From positions 1-39,697 of the IMG/VR virus record IMGVR_UViG_3300042945_001923: a DNA stretch of 39,697 nt; one strand, 5' to 3'. The DNA comes from a virus. The position numbers and the translations under genes are program-made. Shown here piece after piece: positions 36,410-39,697 of this stretch. The notes below the pieces were generated by a model. It did no database searches. It was given only the letters and a program-made list of their open reading frames with translations, and was not told the DNA's origin. The first letter of the stretch is position 1. Each line of letters opens with the position of its first letter.

Positions 36410-36432
36410 GGCGCGGGGATTGAACCCGCGCC
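36410..36432 (-). other. tRNA T-arm-like hairpin
   Basis: On the minus strand GGCGCGGG-TTCAATC-CCCGCGCC is a perfect 8-bp stem with a 7-base loop matching the TTCRANY T-loop consensus. No D-arm or anticodon stem precedes it (that DNA is the end of a gene) and no CCA follows (CACAACCTA). It may be a tRNA remnant, a mimic or a chance hairpin. Confidence 0.45.
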
Positions 36433-36441
36433 TGTGGTTTG

Positions 36442-36690
36442 TTAGGCGAGGGCCAATTTGATAGCGCGGGCGAGGCTATCGCAGAAGAAAGTCGCGCAAT
36501 AATCGGTCATGCTGTCGCTGTGGTGATTTTCGCGGCGGTATCCGATGCAGGTGGCTTCGTCGCTTCGTCCGTTCCGGTGAAACTCAACTAACTTTTTGCA
36601 CCCGATTTTTTTTGCGGAGTAAAAGCCGTTGGCTTCAATAACTGTGAATCCTTCTTTGTTTAGCTTCTTGATTGCGTTTTCGATTTTCAT
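36442..36690 (-). CDS. Hypothetical protein, 82 aa
   Basis: The start is placed at ATG 36690 (MKIENAIKKLNKEGFTVIEA); the frame is open to 36756, but that extension covers an A-rich leader. The protein is a small alpha/beta domain with three later cysteines (CIGYRR, YCATFFC) and a helix at the end. Its DNA is AT-rich for this genome, as in the next gene. Function unknown. Confidence 0.65.
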   Translation of the reverse strand: MKIENAIKKLNKEGFTVIEANGFYSAKKIGCKKLVEFHRNGRSDEATCIGYRRENHHSDSMTDYCATFFCDSLARAIKLALA

Positions 36691-36746
36691 TTTTTCGTTT
36701 TGGTTTTTTGTTTTCGTCTCCGGCGTGGTGCCTTCGATCTGGGATG

Positions 36747-36775
36747 ACTTTCTCACAAACTTGATTTCTCGTCAA
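36747..36775 (-). promoter_or_regulatory. Possible promoter before small head-region genes
   Basis: Minus-strand TTGACG (36770-36775), 17 bases, then GAAAGT, preceded by an AT-rich stretch. The -35 is good and the -10 poor. It lies just after a probable terminator, where a new transcript would be expected. Confidence 0.35.
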
Positions 36776-36791
36776 CAATTATTTTTCAAAA

Positions 36792-36871
36792 GAAAAAATA
36801 TTTTTGAGGCCCGCAGAGCCGCATGAACACAAGCGCGGCGGGCGGGGATCAATTTCGTGACGCCACGAAAA
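36792..36871 (-). terminator. Probable terminator after terminase genes
   Basis: Two hairpins follow the 70-aa gene: TTTCGTG-gcgt-CACGAAA (36853-36870), then GCCCGC paired with GCGGGC (36809-36843). About ten bases later comes ATATTTTTTC on the minus strand. The T tract is not directly adjacent, so efficiency is uncertain. Confidence 0.5.
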
Positions 36872-36874
36872 TGC

Positions 36875-37087
36875 TCAGAACATGCCGAAGATTTTACGAA
36901 GATCGTCCACGGCTTTTGAGTTGTTTACCGGCGTGTGTTCGATTTCGTCTTCGCCTTCGTGAAAGGCGTAGTCCCATGTTTGGTCGAAGAGTTTGCGCAG
37001 GCCGCGCGCGCTCATGGTGATGTTGCCGTCGCCCGCGAAGCTGGGATTTTTTGCGACATATATTTTCCAGAGTTGGGATTTTTTCAC
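36875..37087 (-). CDS. Conserved small protein after TerL, 70 aa
   Basis: GTG start at 37087, three bases after the TerL stop. KKSQLWKIYVAKNPSFAGDG, then MSARGLRKLFDQTWDYAFHEG, resembles a small protein found next to large terminase genes in several phages. It is helical and probably helps in packaging or head completion. Length is close to gpW, but the gpW pattern is weaker than in the 91-aa gene next to the portal. Confidence 0.7.
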   Translation of the reverse strand: MKKSQLWKIYVAKNPSFAGDGNITMSARGLRKLFDQTWDYAFHEGEDEIEHTPVNNSKAVDDLRKIFGMF

Positions 37088-37090
37088 AGG

Positions 37091-38794
37091 TCAGTTTTTC
37101 AAGATGTGCCAGGCGACATGGCAGAGTTTCACGGCGTCCATGTAGTGATCTTGCGCGACGCTCTTCCACACGAACTCTTGGCCGGTGGCGGTCTTGCGGG
37201 GGACGAGGCGCTGGCCGCTCATGCCGCGAAGGAAGTCCTCGGTGGTGTCGCGCGGGATGGCGAGCGGGGGCTTGCCGTTGCGGATGCGGTCGATGAAGAG
37301 TTCCGTTTTGATGGCGTGGTCGACGAAGGTGTAAAGCACGACGCCGGGGAAGTCGTCGATGACGGTGCGCCCGATGCGGCTGCCGAAGGTTGCGCCGGAG
37401 CCTTTGGCGGCGTGCCAGAATCCGGCGCTGACTTGGCAGGCGGTATAGACGCGGAAGGTGGCGAAGCCGGAATCCATCAAGCCGCACTCGGGGCGGACTT
37501 CCTGCCCGCTGGGCGTGCGGTAGATGCGGCGGGGCGAGTCGGCGAGGAGGTCTTCGATGGTGAGCGTGGTGCCGTAGTCGAGGACATAGCTCTGGCCGTT
37601 GGCGTCGAAGGCCACCGTGGTCCAGTGCTGTTTGTCCTGGCCGATGTCGGCGCAGGTGACGATGTGCGTTGGCTCGATCGGGCAGGTGCCGCGCGTGTAG
37701 TCGCCGCGCAGGCTGAGAATGTTGGCGTCGCCGATGCTGGTCTCGACCTGCTCCCACGGCATGGCCATCGTGCTGTTCGTGAAATCTTGCAGGCCGTTGA
37801 GCGTGTCCTTGTCGCGGAGGAATTTCACGGCGAGCGCGCCGAAGGTGCAGGAGCGCCACGGCGCGTAGAGGGAGTTCAGGTGGAAGCTGCGAAAGCCGCG
37901 CTGGGCGCTGGGGTTGGTGGCTTGCCATTTGCCGTCTTGGAGGGCTTCGATCTTCTGGCCGTCGTTCCACTCGCCTCCGCACCGCTGGCAAATGTAGCGC
38001 GCGGATTCTTCGACTTGAGCCATGTTCCACTTGCCGGCCACTTTCGCGTCGGTGTCCCACTTGACCTGTTCCCACAAAAGCTCGATGCGTTCGTGGCAGT
38101 GCGGGCAGGCAAGCATGTATTTCTCCTGCGTGCCTTTCTGGTATTCCTGCCAGATCGCGCCGTCCGGCGTGGTGGGTGTGCTGGTCTTGACGCGAAGCGC
38201 GCCGACGAAGGACTTGGTGCGGTTCTCTGCGAGGAAAAGCGCGGAGGTTTCTTGGTCGGTCTCCCTGGCGAATTTGTCCACCTCGTCCATGAGCAGGAGT
38301 CCGGCGGGGCGGCTGGCGAGGTTTGCCGGGGAGTTGCTGCCGACGAAGACAAGCGAGCACCGCGAAAAATGCTGCTCGAGGTTTTTGAAGCGGTGCCGGT
38401 CCGCGGGTTTCTGAGCCGCAAGGGTTGCGCTGTCGTCGAAGAGCGGGAGCCAGCGCGTCTCAGAGAAGGATCGGGCGAGGCCTTCGGTGGGCATGACCCA
38501 CACGACCGGCTGCGGCTTGTTCACGATCCGCCATGCCGTGCCTGCTTGCACCATCGTCGTCTTGCCGGTCTGCGTTCCAAAGACGAGCACGAGGTCGGAA
38601 ACATCGACATCGCCGAAACACTCGAGCGGCTCGCGGAGGTAGGGCGTGAGGCGGGTGCTGAAGTTGCCGGGAGATTGTGTCTGTCGTTCGGAAAGAATTA
38701 CTTCGTCGGAGCACCATTCGTTAACCGTTCGAATGTCGATAGGGGCAAGAATTGCTTCGACTGCTTGGGCTACGGTTGCAAGACCTTCGGCCAT
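37091..38794 (-). CDS. terL: Terminase large subunit, lambda GpA family
   Basis: A 567-aa protein. The start is placed at ATG 38794, which has GAGGG eight bases upstream; the frame runs to 38833 with a weaker start. Walker A GTQTGKTT (73-80), Walker B GLLLMDEVD (165-173), a zinc pair C230-x2-C233 and C269-x2-C272, and the nuclease strand CADIGQD (381-387, D383), with later acidic residues in GLMDSGF and HYMDAV. GpA-type enzymes cut cos sites, so the packaged DNA probably has cohesive ends. Overlaps TerS by 25 bases. Confidence 0.95.
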   Translation of the reverse strand: MAEGLATVAQAVEAILAPIDIRTVNEWCSDEVILSERQTQSPGNFSTRLTPYLREPLECFGDVDVSDLVLVFGTQTGKTTMVQAGTAWRIVNKPQPVVWVMPTEGLARSFSETRWLPLFDDSATLAAQKPADRHRFKNLEQHFSRCSLVFVGSNSPANLASRPAGLLLMDEVDKFARETDQETSALFLAENRTKSFVGALRVKTSTPTTPDGAIWQEYQKGTQEKYMLACPHCHERIELLWEQVKWDTDAKVAGKWNMAQVEESARYICQRCGGEWNDGQKIEALQDGKWQATNPSAQRGFRSFHLNSLYAPWRSCTFGALAVKFLRDKDTLNGLQDFTNSTMAMPWEQVETSIGDANILSLRGDYTRGTCPIEPTHIVTCADIGQDKQHWTTVAFDANGQSYVLDYGTTLTIEDLLADSPRRIYRTPSGQEVRPECGLMDSGFATFRVYTACQVSAGFWHAAKGSGATFGSRIGRTVIDDFPGVVLYTFVDHAIKTELFIDRIRNGKPPLAIPRDTTEDFLRGMSGQRLVPRKTATGQEFVWKSVAQDHYMDAVKLCHVAWHILKN

Positions 38795-39456
38795 ACATTT
38801 GCCCTCATAGTTTCGACAAGCCGGGAGCACCACTCCAACAAGGACCGCTCAACTTCCTTTTGAGGTTGGCCAACAACTCTCGGAGCCATTGCCTTGGGCA
38901 TGACATCAATTACTTGCCTAGCCGCTCCAAATGTTCGCTGAAACATAGCGATTGCGTCTTCAGTTAAAAGAGTGATTTGCATTAAACGCTCCCACTCGGC
39001 GTGATCCTTCTGAGCTTTAACTCGGTTGTTCCTAGCGGCAATGTAAACGCCATTAGCTTTTCTATAGTCTTCAATGCTGCCGTGGTTTAGTTCGATTTCT
39101 TTACGCTTCTGGTGCGCCGAATCCTCGGCTTCAATAGCTCGCTTCAACGAAAGGTCTGGAGTGTTTGCTGAATCGACAGGCTTGGTCTCAATTAACAAGA
39201 TAGGAGTGGTGGGATTACCTATTATCTGAGAATTTTGTTGAAATTCTCTGTTAGTAGGTTCGGCGACCTTTGAGAGTTTCGGCGCCGGTGGCGGTGTGCC
39301 GCGTTGCCCGCGCTTGGCGCGGGGCGGTGCGTTTGATTCGCGCCACGCCTGGGCGGCGTCCACGGAGGTCGTGGGCATGCCTTTCTTGACGAGGCGGGAG
39401 ACGACCGACTTGTCGATGCTTAACGCGTTGCTTAATTCCGTGATGCCCACGGACAA
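38770..39456 (-). CDS. terS: Terminase small subunit, Nu1-like
   Basis: A 228-aa protein whose N-terminal winged helix (ELSNALSIDKSVVSRLVKKG, then MPTTSVDAAQAW) is the DNA-recognition fold of Nu1. Helices at about 105-175 and a C-terminal tail (EWCSRLVETMRANV) should contact TerL. The start is TTG at 39456; GTG at 39450 is an alternative, and an in-frame TAG lies five codons upstream. Neither has a Shine-Dalgarno. The repeat-rich DNA just upstream is a candidate binding site. Confidence 0.85.
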   Translation of the reverse strand: MSVGITELSNALSIDKSVVSRLVKKGMPTTSVDAAQAWRESNAPPRAKRGQRGTPPPAPKLSKVAEPTNREFQQNSQIIGNPTTPILLIETKPVDSANTPDLSLKRAIEAEDSAHQKRKEIELNHGSIEDYRKANGVYIAARNNRVKAQKDHAEWERLMQITLLTEDAIAMFQRTFGAARQVIDVMPKAMAPRVVGQPQKEVERSLLEWCSRLVETMRANVWPKVLQP

Positions 39457-39482
39457 TGCAACGATGTCAAACTATGCAACGC

Positions 39483-39617
39483 TCAGGAAAGCAACGAACG
39501 ACGGTCAAACTGCACGGATTGAGCGGGTTGGTAGGGTTCCCGATACCCCCCCTGTCTTGGCGGCGGCGTTGTCTGACATTTTTCAACTGCGACAATTTCA
39601 AACTGCGACAATTTCAT
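39483..39617 (-). CDS. Possible 44-aa peptide before terS
   Basis: An ATG one base after the upstream TGA (TGAAATG) opens a 44-codon frame ending at 39483. The product (MKLSQFEIVAVEK...) is partly encoded by the 16-base tandem repeat, which is out of phase with codons. The spacing is operon-like, but the repeat suggests DNA function is primary. Weakly supported. Confidence 0.3.
   Translation of the reverse strand: MKLSQFEIVAVEKCQTTPPPRQGGYREPYQPAQSVQFDRRSLLS
39585..39616. repeat. 16-bp tandem repeat
   Basis: Two perfect consecutive copies of AACTGCGACAATTTCA. Sixteen is not a multiple of three, so selection is unlikely to be at protein level. It is located 130-160 bases upstream of terS. 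Confidence 0.85.
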
Positions 39618-39618
39618 T

Positions 39619-39697
39619 TCACTTTTTGCAATCATTTGTGCTGTCGCGCTCAAGGAGTAGCGTAACTTGATCGCGGTGAAACGCTTCAGCGAGTTCA
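39619..39697 (-). CDS. C-terminal part of the contig-end coiled-coil protein
   Basis: Continuation of the 89-aa gene that starts at 238. The segment 39651-39697 repeats 1-47; the last 11 codons, including TGA at 39619-39621, lie only here. The product ends VTLLLERDSTNDCKK. Confidence 0.75.
   Translation of the reverse strand, partial: ELAEAFHRDQVTLLLERDSTNDCKK
39651..39697. repeat. Direct terminal repeat, right copy
   Basis: Exact copy of positions 1-47, marking the circular closure of the assembly. Confidence 0.95.

Larger units (their letters stand above)
39457..39618. promoter_or_regulatory. Repeat-rich region before terS, candidate cos/cosB
   Basis: 162 bases between the coiled-coil gene and terS. 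A 16-base tandem repeat AACTGCGACAATTTCA occurs twice (39585-39616). On the minus strand AGTTTGAC occurs twice (near 39508 and 39473) and GTTGCAT twice (39456-39480), and there is a run of seven C near 39545. In lambda-type phages the GpNu1 binding sites lie here. No cosN cut site can be named. Confidence 0.45.

Noticed and set aside
36407-36490. Complete tRNA gene
   Set aside because: Only the T-arm-like hairpin fits; there is no D-arm, no anticodon stem with a 7-base loop and no acceptor pairing.
36894-38360. 488-aa minus-strand ORF in another frame of terL
   Set aside because: The product is an Arg/His/Pro-rich run typical of a shifted GC-rich frame; it overlaps terL completely.
36935-38863. 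642-aa plus-strand ORF opposite the large terminase gene
   Set aside because: It is the antisense of terL, whose Walker, zinc and nuclease motifs are clear. The antisense product is a low-complexity Val/Gly/Ala/Asp mixture without motifs, as expected from a GC-rich opposite frame.
1-39697. CRISPR array or anti-defence island
   Set aside because: No regularly spaced direct repeats were found; the tandem repeats present are single pairs.

Overview
The window is a complete, circularly assembled genome of a temperate siphovirus-type phage. The first 47 bases recur exactly as the last 47, so the unique length is 39,650 bp, and one small gene runs through the artificial ends. Almost everything is on the minus strand; only two short genes (10671-11175) are on the plus strand. 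The host is not stated. A tRNA-Ser 3' end beside the integrase shows a bacterial chromosomal target. Two copies of a bacterial interspersed repeat (peptide signature TTEDTENTEE), the integrase box II spelling (NCLRHS) and the low use of Shine-Dalgarno sites fit a Verrucomicrobiota/PVC-type host, but this is inference.

Layout, following minus-strand transcription. (1) Control and integration, 10333-12405: two divergent ribbon-helix-helix (RHH) proteins face each other across palindromic operators. A plus-strand zinc-ribbon membrane protein, a tyrosine integrase and an attP follow. The attP has a 25-bp tRNA-Ser 3' core between arm-type ATGTCAAT repeats. (2) Early operon, 10497 leftwards to 231: an excisionase-like HTH protein, small membrane proteins, a RuvC-like resolvase, a Sak4-type RecA-like ATPase, a DUF2800/Cas4-like nuclease, SSB, a ParB/zinc-ribbon/MT-A70 methyltransferase fusion, a PD-(D/E)XK nuclease, small proteins, a replication protein whose gene carries two iteron modules, a DnaB-type helicase, a solitary NrdR-like zinc ribbon and an HTH protein. 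Most neighbours overlap by ATGA, so translation is probably coupled. (3) Packaging, 39456-36875: TerS and a lambda GpA-type TerL, preceded by a repeat-rich segment that may hold cos/cosB functions. (4) Head, 36756-31445: small genes, terminators, a gpW-like connector, a lambda-type portal, a ClpP-like protease with a nested scaffold, and the major capsid protein. (5) Neck and tail, 31363-21938: connector, tail completion, tube, and tail assembly chaperones made through a GGGAAAC -1 frameshift. A 1040-aa tape measure and a 1049-aa tail protein with Asp-box and He_PIG domains come next. (6) Tail tip, fibres and spike, 21937-15373. (7) Lysis and late accessory genes, 15376-12406: a lipoprotein with a cysteine-peptidase-like pattern, a membrane coiled-coil protein, a small lipoprotein, a basic peptide, an M15 endolysin, a metallophosphoesterase and a wHTH protein.

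The most unusual signals are at nucleic-acid level. A TTTGACAC motif recurs at seven gene boundaries and one internal start; at two adjacent genes it leads into identical 6-bp/6-nt hairpins that enclose the GTG start codon. Nearly G-free A/C-rich leaders precede the capsid, tube, fibre and SSB genes. Two geometrically identical GTCAC/GTGAC iteron modules lie inside the replication gene. The apparent lysis-lysogeny switch uses RHH proteins instead of a CI/Cro-type HTH pair.
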